The translations under genes and the position numbers were made by a program. From the NCBI GenBank assembly GCA_003511885.1, contig DOIX01000124.1, positions 660 to 7,592 on the forward strand: 6,933 bases of DNA, in the 5' to 3' direction. The DNA is from Cyanobacteria bacterium UBA11153. GTDB taxonomy: Bacteria; Cyanobacteriota; Cyanobacteriia; Cyanobacteriales; Coleofasciculaceae. Position 1 is the stretch's first letter. Each line of letters starts with the position of its first letter. The notes beneath the pieces are model-generated. The model saw nothing but the letters and a program-made list of their open reading frames with translations, was not told the DNA's origin and did no database searches. Shown here in pieces: positions 1 through 4,683 of the stretch.

Positions 1-318
1 TACTGCGGAAACCGCTGTATTGGTCAGCTTCGCCATCTCCTCAAGGATCGTGGTATTTTTATACTCATTGATGTGATGCGTCCAGAAGAGGAAAGTCGGG
101 AAGCTTATGTTAGACGATACATAGAGAATATAAGTCGGGACTGGAAAACACTCACTCCCCAAGAGTTTACTGACGTGGCAGAGCATATATCTTCAAAAGA
201 TTTGCCCGAAACTCGATCGATATTTTATGAAATTGCTCAAAAGTATCAGTTTAGTCGGTGGGATTGTCTTTATGGGGATCCTCTAGACACCACTCAGTTG
301 TTGTGCTTTTATCGATGA
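1..318 (+). CDS. Class I SAM-dependent methyltransferase, C-terminal part (5' end outside window)
   Basis: The frame is open from base 1 and ends at TGA 316-318, giving the last 105 residues of a longer protein. The segment LLKDRGIFILIDVMRPEEE (visible residues 14-32) is the usual 'LkdgGifi..D' turn plus fifth strand of class I S-adenosylmethionine-dependent methyltransferases. It is followed by the helical segment and a final strand ending TTQLLCFYR, as in small-molecule methyltransferases of the Methyltransf_12/25 type. The SAM-binding glycine motif would lie upstream and is not visible, so neither substrate nor true start can be given. An internal ATG at base 73 falls inside the conserved strand and is not a credible start. 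The next gene is on the other strand, so this is the last gene of its transcription unit. The methyltransferase call rests on a short conserved segment and is moderately sure; the substrate is unknown. Confidence 0.68.
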   Translation, partial: YCGNRCIGQLRHLLKDRGIFILIDVMRPEEESREAYVRRYIENISRDWKTLTPQEFTDVAEHISSKDLPETRSIFYEIAQKYQFSRWDCLYGDPLDTTQLLCFYR

Positions 319-320
319 AT

Positions 321-418
321 TATAGCAAGGGACTAGGGGCTAGGGGCTGGGGAAGAAACTCGTAAAATCAAGGGTTTGAGGAATTGAGAATGTCTTAACC
401 GCCCTGGCGGTTGCTATA
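321..418. repeat. 98-bp MITE-like repeat with 8-bp perfect inverted ends
   Basis: TATAGCAA at 321-328 is mirrored by TTGCTATA at 411-418. Inside are heptamer tandem repeats (329-356) and, at the right end, the palindrome AACCGCC-CT-GGCGGTT (397-412). The segment starts three bases after the methyltransferase stop and ends 13 bases before the end of the opposing MEKHLA gene. From memory, ends of this kind are common dispersed repeats in cyanobacterial genomes. The palindrome could act as a transcription barrier between the two convergent genes, but no strong T-run follows it. Mobility is inferred; no target duplication is evident. Confidence 0.5.
329..356 (+). repeat. Short tandem heptamer repeat (STRR-like), about 4 units
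   Basis: The units are GGGACTA, GGGGCTA, GGGGCTG and GGGAAGA: three good copies and one degenerate copy in a row with a 7-bp period. G-rich heptanucleotide tandem repeats of this form match the short tandemly repeated repetitive (STRR) class known from cyanobacteria. No function is claimed. Confidence 0.6.
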
Positions 419-430
419 ACATTTAGGATG

Positions 431-910
431 TTATTCGATAAATTGGCAGTTGAAAAAAACAGCCGCTTGTCCCCATTGCTGATTATTCTCATTTAAGACA
501 TTCCAGACAATACCATCTTCGATTTTAAATCTTTTTCCTGTGCTGGAAATCCGGACACCAGAATAATTACTGACAAAACCTTTAGCAGTAGTTTCTGCTA
601 GCAACCGATTTCTTTCTTCCTGTGCCATAGTTTCTGCTGTTTTACGGGAAGGCATCTGGGTAAACTCCTGCCAACTCAATTCCCATAATTCTAAAGCCCT
701 GCGATTGCCATAGTTAAAAATAGGATCTGATTCTCTTCCGTGAGAGACTAAAACAAAAGGGGCTTCAAATAAAGCTGCCGCTATTTCTCTTGGCGTGCCG
801 CTAACCTCAAGCAAAGAATACCCCAACCAATACTTAAAGCTGTAGAGGAGGCGTTGACTGTGAAGAATGACTCTTTCCTCTTGCCAAGGTAATTCAATTG
901 CACCACTCAT
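431..910 (-). CDS. MEKHLA domain-containing protein (PAS-like)
   Basis: The protein is 159 residues and consists almost entirely of one MEKHLA domain, a PAS-like module also found at the C-terminus of plant class III HD-ZIP factors and as a stand-alone protein in cyanobacteria. Visible hallmarks are LPWQEERVILHSQRLL (residues 7-22), ALFEAPFVLVSHG (46-58), DPIFNYGNRRALELWE (62-77) and the terminal strands GVRISSTGKRFKIED (118-132). No signal peptide or membrane segment is seen. The frame runs on upstream to a TTG at 997, but those 29 extra residues do not resemble the family and cover a HIP1 octamer, so I place the start at ATG 910. ATG 931 is an alternative; neither has a clear Shine-Dalgarno. 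A PAS-like fold suggests ligand or redox sensing, but the biochemical role is not known. The family call is firm, the function open. Confidence 0.9.
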   Translation of the reverse strand: MSGAIELPWQEERVILHSQRLLYSFKYWLGYSLLEVSGTPREIAAALFEAPFVLVSHGRESDPIFNYGNRRALELWELSWQEFTQMPSRKTAETMAQEERNRLLAETTAKGFVSNYSGVRISSTGKRFKIEDGIVWNVLNENNQQWGQAAVFFNCQFIE

Positions 911-1166
911 AAAAACAGACCAAGATAGCATCAATAGTTTAATATCCCATAAAATTGTATTTTTTACCGATTGCGATCGCTTCCTCCATACAGACAACAG
1001 TGTAATGCCTGCGGTGGGCGAAAGCCATCACAACTAAATTTCCGAGATAGAATAGAACTAGAGAGGTAACGATACCGCCCAAACTAGCATTATTAGTTAT
1101 AAATACCTAGCCCAAAGGATAAACCTCTCAATCTGATACCAACACATTATGTGGAGGGTAAATACT
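911..1166. other. Divergent intergenic region between the MEKHLA and cupin genes
   Basis: These 256 bases must hold promoters in both directions. I see a HIP1 octamer at 973-980, an inverted pair GAGAGGT (1061-1067) / ACCTCTC (1123-1129), and a short dyad GGTA-ACGA-TACC (1065-1076). On the minus strand TACAAT (reverse complement of 955-960) is a passable -10 for the MEKHLA gene but lacks a matching -35. No tRNA, small ORF with a ribosome site, or strong terminator is visible. The inverted pairs are short and could be chance. Confidence 0.4.
973..980. repeat. HIP1 octamer
   Basis: Exact GCGATCGC, the highly iterated palindrome typical of many cyanobacterial genomes. It lies upstream of the chosen MEKHLA start. 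Confidence 0.85.
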
Positions 1167-1652
1167 ATGGCTATCAGGAATAAAGTAGAAATAGTTCCAT
1201 TGACTTGCATCAATCCAACACAGGGACTAGAAATATGCCCAGTGGATTCAGAGAAATCCATCGAAAAATTAGAGGTAAATTTGCCCCTATTTGCCCATGA
1301 AACTACAATGGTAAGAATTGAACCGGGAACTATTGAAGAGTTATTTGTCCATCATTTTCAAACGGATCAACTTCTGGTAGTAAAGGGTTCAGCCGTGTTA
1401 GTGACATTACAAAATAAGCACTATCAATATATTTTAATGAGCGAATGCAAACCGATGGTAGTGAGAATTCCTCCGGGTATTCCTCATAGTGCGATTAATT
1501 TGAGTGGGGAACCTTGTATTGCCATTAACTCGATTATACGTCACGGACCTCCGTTTGATCGAGATTATCGTCCGGTACGGAAACCTTTTCCTTTTGATTT
1601 GGGATTAGTGCGGAGGATGTTGGGGGAATTAAAATGTCCAGTAACGAGATAA
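1167..1652 (+). CDS. Cupin / RmlC-like domain protein
   Basis: The product is 161 residues with a single double-stranded beta-helix (cupin) core. The first cupin motif is seen at MVRIEPGTIEELFVHHFQTD (residues 48-67), with His62, His63 and Gln65 as possible metal or substrate ligands, followed by LLVVKG (69-74). The second motif is RIPPGIPHSAINLSGEP (100-116), with His107. The pattern H..Q.D.LLVVKG resembles dTDP-4-dehydrorhamnose 3,5-epimerase and related sugar-nucleotide cupins, but an epimerase activity cannot be assigned from this alone. No signal peptide is present, so it is probably cytosolic. The frame opens at ATG 1149, but GGAGG at 1153-1157 stands nine bases before ATG 1167, which I take as the start. 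The TAA stop (1650-1652) overlaps the first two bases of the inverted repeat that follows. The cupin fold is likely; the reaction is unknown. Confidence 0.72.
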   Translation: MAIRNKVEIVPLTCINPTQGLEICPVDSEKSIEKLEVNLPLFAHETTMVRIEPGTIEELFVHHFQTDQLLVVKGSAVLVTLQNKHYQYILMSECKPMVVRIPPGIPHSAINLSGEPCIAINSIIRHGPPFDRDYRPVRKPFPFDLGLVRRMLGELKCPVTR

Positions 1653-1840
1653 TTCTCTAGGGGCGGATTTAGTAAACAACCAGGGCAACTACCGGATAAC
1701 AGATAAACAAAACCCGCTTTTACACCTTGTCGTAGGATTCAAGCTATTCTATTGCCGAAATAGAGGCTGAAGCATTCTCGTATAAATATTCCGGTTTAAC
1801 CGATAAGAGCAAAGCCCGAATGCTTTACCCCTAGAGAATT
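1651..1840. repeat. 190-bp MITE-like element with 13-bp perfect inverted ends
   Basis: AATTCTCTAGGGG at 1651-1663 is the exact reverse complement of CCCCTAGAGAATT at 1828-1840. Inside lie a second inverted pair AAGCATTC (1770-1777) / GAATGCTT (1818-1825), a CTATT/AATAG mini-stem near 1749-1763, and a CGGTT/AACCG mini-stem near 1792-1802. The 'GAATGCTT' palindrome beside a CCCCTA-type edge resembles, from memory, dispersed palindromic repeats common in cyanobacteria. No ORF of note is present, so it would be non-autonomous if mobile. No clear target duplication flanks it. The left end overlaps the cupin stop codon; the right end lies nine bases before the -35 of the next gene's promoter. Confidence 0.6.
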
Positions 1841-1848
1841 GCCAAAAC

Positions 1849-1876
1849 TTGAAATTTATATCATTATTAGTATAAT
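1849..1876 (+). promoter_or_regulatory. Sigma-70 type promoter for the VOC gene
   Basis: TTGAAA (1849-1854), a 16-bp spacer, and the exact consensus TATAAT (1871-1876). Transcription would start near 1883, leaving a leader of about 35 bases before the ATG at 1917. This is the best match to a housekeeping promoter in the window and suggests fairly constitutive expression. Confidence 0.7.
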
Positions 1877-1916
1877 TTATTAGCCAGGTCAAATTGCGAT
1901 CGTAGGAGAAACAAAA

Positions 1917-2315
1917 ATGCCTAAAATACAACGATTTGAACATATCAACCTAGCCTGTCAAGATATTGACAAAACTAAAACATTTTACCAAACCCTATTT
2001 CCGGATTGGTATATCCGGGCAGAAGATCGAGATGAGGAAAGACAATGGCTACATTTAGGCAATGACCAATTTTATCTCGCCCTGAATCACACACCTAACT
2101 TAAAACGAGTCCATGAAATCTATGAAAATATAGGAATAAATCATGTTGGTTTTGTCATTGATGATGGGGAAGCAATGAAAGGCCATCTCAAACAAAATAA
2201 TATTGAATATTACACTATGACCTCACCAGAAACCAAACACCGGATTTATGTCACAGATCCAGATGGTAACGAAATTGAATTGGTTGAATATAGCCCCGAC
2301 TATAGCTTACGTTAA
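1917..2315 (+). CDS. VOC (glyoxalase/bleomycin resistance/dioxygenase fold) family protein
   Basis: This 132-residue protein fits one complete VOC unit, two beta-alpha-beta-beta-beta modules. The first module begins FEHINLACQDIDKTKTFYQ (residues 7-25) and the second GINHVGFVIDD (73-83), ending DPDGNEIELVEY (114-125). Family metal ligands would be His9, His76 and Glu121. The fourth position, near the end of module one (FYLALN, 52-57), has no acidic residue, so the usual four-ligand site of glyoxalase I is not complete. This argues against a firm lactoylglutathione lyase call. AGGAG at 1904-1908 lies eight bases before the ATG and fixes the start. It is cytosolic, with no signal peptide. It faces the lipoprotein gene convergently. 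The fold is very likely; substrate and reaction are unknown. Confidence 0.87.
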   Translation: MPKIQRFEHINLACQDIDKTKTFYQTLFPDWYIRAEDRDEERQWLHLGNDQFYLALNHTPNLKRVHEIYENIGINHVGFVIDDGEAMKGHLKQNNIEYYTMTSPETKHRIYVTDPDGNEIELVEYSPDYSLR

Positions 2316-2386
2316 AAACCTCTGCGTTAAAAAAAAAAGTAAAATTGACATTCCAGAATCACCAACACTTCCTCTAATCTCACATC

Positions 2387-2427
2387 AATAATTTTTCTAA
2401 TAAATTAGCTTTATTGGAAAAATTATT
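2387..2427. terminator. Long AT-rich hairpin between convergent genes, probable bidirectional terminator
   Basis: Bases 2387-2404 pair with 2410-2427 over 18 positions (one G-U) around a 5-base loop (2405-2409). The outer 11 pairs, AATAATTTTTC / GAAAAATTATT, are perfect, so each transcript ends its stem with U-rich sequence. The hairpin sits 71 bases after the VOC stop and 20 bases past the lipoprotein stop, where a shared terminator is expected. It is AT-rich rather than GC-rich, so its efficiency is uncertain. Confidence 0.6.
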
Positions 2428-2447
2428 ATTCTGGATATAACCAAAAA

Positions 2448-3323
2448 CTAAATAACATCAATCCAGAAATCAGCCGTAATAATTTTTCCATTACGATTGA
2501 ATTGTCCCCAAACCTTATATTTACCAGGTCGAGAAAAATGGGTCATAAAATCAACTTTACCCGCTGGACTATCTTTAACCGCATGGGCATGAATATAATC
2601 GGCTTTTGTCAATGGGGATGACTGTTTAATAATGACTAAATGCCCTCTTTCTCCCAAATAAGGCTGCAAATCAGTAATCGGTTGATTAGTCGCAGTATCG
2701 CGTAAATCAAACATTAAGGTCACATCTTGCCTTACTTTTAAGCTTGGTTGAGAGAAGGTAAGACTAACTTTAGTATCTCCAAAAGTTTTCGCCAGATTCA
2801 GATCGATTTTGGCGGGAGATGGATTGGTTCCAGGTATTTGTGCTTTTAGTACCGATACTCGTTCTTTTCCACCCGCAGGCTGATAATCGCTGAAGAGGGT
2901 ATAATTCCCAGATTTTGGAAAATTTGTTTCAACTTCAAACCGTCCATTTTCTTTATATGTTGGATGGATATGGTTAAAAAAATCAAGCTCTTCACTCACT
3001 ACAATCAGGTGCATTAGTTGTTCTTGGAATGTTTGGAATTTTGCGATGGGTTTCCCTTCTTTATCCTGGATATCAATTACTAAGGGTACAGGAGTTTGAG
3101 ATTTAATATTAGGTGGAATTGTTAGTTTTGCTTGGGTTGTTACTGAGTCTGATTCTTTTTCGCCTTCGTTGATATTACGATCCGTCATGGCATGACTATC
3201 ATCATGAGTTGAAGCAGTTATATGCTCGTTTGAGCCTGATGTATGTTCAGATTTGATTAATGAACAACCTGGAGTTAGTAGGATAGTTAAGGTGATGATA
3301 GAGACAGAAAAAAAACGATTCAT
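2448..3323 (-). CDS. Exported lipoprotein with two His-containing Ig-like (FixH/YtkA-type) modules, putative metal-related
   Basis: With ATG 3323 as start the product is 291 residues. Residues 1-20 form a lipoprotein signal (MNRFF, hydrophobic core, LTPGC with Cys20); Thr at -3 and Pro at -2 are off the strict lipobox. A polar linker with several His (about 27-45) follows. Module one contains HLIVVSEELDFFNHIHP (105-121) and ends GNYTLFSDYQPAGG. Module two contains HLVIIKQ (228-234), YIHAHAV (243-249) and GKYKVWGQF (267-275). The repeated 'HL.vv ... H.H ... G.Y' layout indicates two related beta-sandwich units with paired histidines that could bind a metal. Proteins of this kind occur near copper-resistance genes, and here a DUF305 gene lies upstream on the same strand. 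The frame extends to a TTG at 3374, but that would bury the signal peptide, so I reject it. No clear ribosome site is seen. Lipoprotein export is likely; metal binding is inference. Confidence 0.75.
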   Translation of the reverse strand: MNRFFSVSIITLTILLTPGCSLIKSEHTSGSNEHITASTHDDSHAMTDRNINEGEKESDSVTTQAKLTIPPNIKSQTPVPLVIDIQDKEGKPIAKFQTFQEQLMHLIVVSEELDFFNHIHPTYKENGRFEVETNFPKSGNYTLFSDYQPAGGKERVSVLKAQIPGTNPSPAKIDLNLAKTFGDTKVSLTFSQPSLKVRQDVTLMFDLRDTATNQPITDLQPYLGERGHLVIIKQSSPLTKADYIHAHAVKDSPAGKVDFMTHFSRPGKYKVWGQFNRNGKIITADFWIDVI

Positions 3324-3380
3324 AAGGTATGATTTGAGTGGGTTGATATTGGGGCGTGAGGAAGGGATAAACAAGGTAGA

Positions 3381-3399
3381 TAAGCTAAGTTATAGCTTA
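3381..3399 (-). promoter_or_regulatory. -10 region of the lipoprotein promoter within a 7-bp-arm palindrome
   Basis: TAAGCTA (3381-3387) and TAGCTTA (3393-3399) are perfect inverted arms around a 5-base centre. On the minus strand TATAAC (3394 down to 3389) is five-sixths of the -10 consensus, placing the transcript start near 3382, about 58 bases before the ATG. No TTGACA-like -35 exists at the right distance (CAACTT at 3417-3412). The palindrome over the -10 could be a repressor site or an mRNA hairpin. Confidence 0.42.
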
Positions 3400-3421
3400 A
3401 CATTTAATCTTAAGTTGAGAG

Positions 3422-3454
3422 GATGAAATTCAGATGAAATTGAGATTAAATTAG
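3422..3454 (-). promoter_or_regulatory. Three 11-bp-phased direct repeats, candidate response-regulator box
   Basis: On the plus strand the units are GATGAAATTCA, GATGAAATTGA and GATTAAATTAG, exactly 11 bp apart. Read on the minus strand they contain TTTCAT-N5-TTTCAT preceded by TTTAAT. They lie about 40 to 70 bases upstream of the inferred lipoprotein transcript start, immediately behind a poor -35, the usual place for OmpR/PhoB-type activators. A CopR-like copper regulator or a SphR-like phosphate regulator would both fit the form; the sequence alone does not decide. Confidence 0.5.
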
Positions 3455-3487
3455 GATTTTTACATGTCTATTAGATATAGTGAGGAT

Positions 3488-3514
3488 GGTGCGTTATGCG
3501 CAAGCTAACGCACC
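3488..3514. repeat. REP-like hairpin
   Basis: GGTGCGTTA (3488-3496) pairs perfectly with TAACGCACC (3506-3514) around a 9-base loop. It lies inside a looser inverted pair ATGTCTA (3464-3470) / TAGACAT (3527-3533). Palindromes reading 'GTGCGTTA...TAACGCAC' are, from memory, common dispersed repeats in cyanobacteria. Confidence 0.6.
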
Positions 3515-3526
3515 CTACAACTACAT

Positions 3527-3704
3527 TAGACATCTCCAAAATAGAAATATTGACTTACCTATCGGGGTCCGGCGAAGGATAAGGGATATCCATATTTCTG
3601 ATTTTTCCGTGAAATTGTCACCCTTTTGCTAGGCTAACGCATAGCTCTCGCTAACGCCCCTACAAAATACTGCAAATCAATACAATGTTTTCTGGAGATG
3701 TCTA
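3527..3704. repeat. 178-bp TA-flanked MITE-like element
   Basis: TAGACATCTCC (3527-3537) is the exact reverse complement of GGAGATGTCTA (3694-3704), and similarity continues imperfectly inward for about 20 more bases on each side. The outermost bases are TA at both ends, which fits the TA target duplication of IS630/Tc1-mariner-type elements and their non-autonomous derivatives. Inside are an AGAAATAT/ATATTTCT pair (3543-3550/3592-3599) and two GCTAACGC copies. There is no transposase. The right end overlaps the stop codon of the DUF305 gene. Confidence 0.58.
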
Positions 3705-4340
3705 TTGATACCAATCCTGTTTCCATTCTCGCATCTCTTCAATTTCAGCACTTTGAGTTTGGATAATATTTTTTGCCAGTTGCCGCATTTCTGGGCGATT
3801 ACTATCCAAAATCATCGCCGCCATCATGACTGCCATTTTATGATGAGGAATCATCTGCTCGATAAAGGCTTTATCGAAGTCAGGTGCATTCTTAAGCGTA
3901 TCTAAATCTATTGCCATTGTATGATGTTCCATCATACCCATTTCCATTCGATTGCGATCGGAATTCATGGGCATTCCCATCCCATGACTTGACATAGCAG
4001 GAACTTCAATACCATACCACTGTTTGTACCAAGCAGTCATTTCTTCAATTTCTTGGGTTTGGGCTTTTTTGATAGATTCTGCTAATGTTTTAATTTCGGG
4101 ATGTTTCGCCTTTGTCATGGCAAGATTTGCCATATCTATTGCCCCTTGGTGGTGAGGAATCATCATTTCAATAAAGTGCGAATCTGCTTCTTCTCGATTC
4201 ATCATCATCCCCATAGAGGAGTGGGGTGGTTTTCCTAACATTTGGGGTTGGGCTGCTGTGCGATTAATTGCAAATCCCCCTATCATAGTCGTCCCCGCGA
4301 CTAAAGCAATTAAACTGTAAATCAATGATTTGTTACTCAT
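3702..4340 (-). CDS. Exported Met/His-rich protein with two DUF305 domains (CopM-like)
   Basis: The product is 212 residues from ATG 4340, which AGGAG (minus strand, 4351-4347) precedes by six bases. The longer reading from a TTG at 4394 would start inside the promoter and is rejected. Residues 5-30 are a signal or anchor segment ending RTAAQP. Two DUF305 repeats follow: EADSHFIEMMIPHHQGAIDMA (start 51), with IPHH at 61-64 and EIEEM at 97-101, and DFDKAFIEQMIPHHKMAVMMA (start 154), with IPHH at 164-167 and EIEEM at 199-203. The linker (115-143) is unusually rich in Met and His. DUF305 includes CopM of Synechocystis, a periplasmic copper-binding protein, and Met/His clusters suit Cu(I)/Cu(II) or Ag(I) binding. 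The promoter has MerR-type geometry, which supports metal induction. The TAG stop lies in the end of a repeat element. The family is certain; copper is an inference. Confidence 0.93.
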   Translation of the reverse strand: MSNKSLIYSLIALVAGTTMIGGFAINRTAAQPQMLGKPPHSSMGMMMNREEADSHFIEMMIPHHQGAIDMANLAMTKAKHPEIKTLAESIKKAQTQEIEEMTAWYKQWYGIEVPAMSSHGMGMPMNSDRNRMEMGMMEHHTMAIDLDTLKNAPDFDKAFIEQMIPHHKMAVMMAAMILDSNRPEMRQLAKNIIQTQSAEIEEMREWKQDWYQ

Positions 4341-4396
4341 AAATAACTCCTGATATCTATCTGATTGGTAAATCTCTAAACCAGTCTCTTGCAATT

Positions 4397-4428
4397 AGTA
4401 TAAAGTCTCCATCTTACTGGAGTCTCAA
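4397..4428 (-). promoter_or_regulatory. MerR-family-type promoter/operator of the DUF305 gene
   Basis: On the minus strand the -35 TTGAGA (4428-4423) and -10 TATACT (4402-4397) are separated by 20 bp, longer than the normal 17. The spacer carries the dyad CTCCA-N6-TGGAG, extending with one mismatch pair to eight-base arms (4404-4411 and 4418-4425). A 19-20 bp spacer centred on a dyad is the signature of promoters twisted open by metal-bound MerR-family activators such as CueR and ZntR. The start would be near 4390, about 50 bases before the ATG. No MerR gene is in the window. Confidence 0.66.
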
Positions 4429-4463
4429 GGGAATGTAACAAAAGTTTACTTTGTTAGCTTCTC

Positions 4464-4483
4464 GTAGGTACTTAAGCACCTAC
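4464..4483. repeat. 20-bp near-perfect palindrome
   Basis: GTAGGT (4464-4469) and ACCTAC (4478-4483) flank the self-complementary CTTAAG (4471-4476), with one mismatched pair. It lies in the divergent control region, upstream of the DUF305 -35 and 200 bases before the ABC binding-protein gene. It may be an operator, a hairpin in the longer leader, or a dispersed repeat. Confidence 0.4.
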
Positions 4484-4633
4484 TACCAACTTCTGTTTAA
4501 ATTTCACTGCAACCCTTCCCTAGGAATAAACTCCCAAAATGCCCCCACAGGGTATTGCAGCTTTAAAAAAAACGTTCTATTTATGAAAAGAGGTTATCTA
4601 AATGTTTCCATCATCCTTATCTCTAATCTTCTC

Positions 4634-4649
4634 ATAGAGAAATCTCTAT
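4634..4649. promoter_or_regulatory. 16-bp palindrome upstream of the metal-binding lipoprotein gene, candidate operator
   Basis: ATAGAGA-AA-TCTCTAT has 7-bp perfect arms around two bases and ends 35 bases before the ATG at 4684. Its size and place fit a dimeric repressor site for a metal-import gene. It does not match the cyanobacterial Zur box pattern I know (TGATAAT...ATTATCA), so no regulator is named. The promoter itself is not clear. Confidence 0.35.
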
Positions 4650-4683
4650 TGTTAGATCCACTTCTTAAACTTGACCCCCTGTC

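Larger units (their letters stand above)
3324..3701. other. 378-bp intergenic region between the DUF305 and lipoprotein genes
   Basis: It holds no credible gene. From the lipoprotein side it contains a short leader, a palindrome over a -10 box (3381-3399), three phased direct repeats (3422-3454), a REP-like hairpin (3488-3514), and a TA-flanked repeat element (3527-3704). The octamer GCTAACGC occurs three times in the same orientation (3504, 3633, 3650). The spacing and repeats make simple cotranscription of the two genes doubtful; the lipoprotein gene probably has its own promoter. Confidence 0.6.

Noticed and set aside
911..997. N-terminal extension of the MEKHLA gene from a TTG
   Set aside because: The extra residues do not fit the domain, and they cross a HIP1 octamer and likely promoter DNA.
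1749..1943. Minus-strand 64-residue open frame
   Set aside because: It covers the inverted-repeat element, the VOC promoter and the VOC start, has no ribosome site and no recognisable motif.
2316..2340. A-run after the VOC stop as a terminator
   Set aside because: The run is A on the plus strand with no GC stem; the long hairpin further on is a better candidate.
3324..3374. N-terminal extension of the lipoprotein gene from a TTG
   Set aside because: It would place 17 polar residues before the signal peptide; ATG 3323 gives a normal lipoprotein signal.
3464..3704. CRISPR-like array in the repeat-rich gap
   Set aside because: Repeats are inverted or differently spaced, with no regular repeat-spacer pattern and no cas genes.
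3705..3905. Plus-strand 66-residue open frame
   Set aside because: It is antisense to the conserved second DUF305 domain, whose reading is unmistakable.
4341..4394. N-terminal extension of the DUF305 gene from a TTG
   Set aside because: It would start next to the -10 box, and a good AGGAG ribosome site points to ATG 4340.
4440..4683. Zur box before the binding-protein gene
   Set aside because: No stretch resembles TGATAAT...ATTATCA; only an unrelated palindrome is present.
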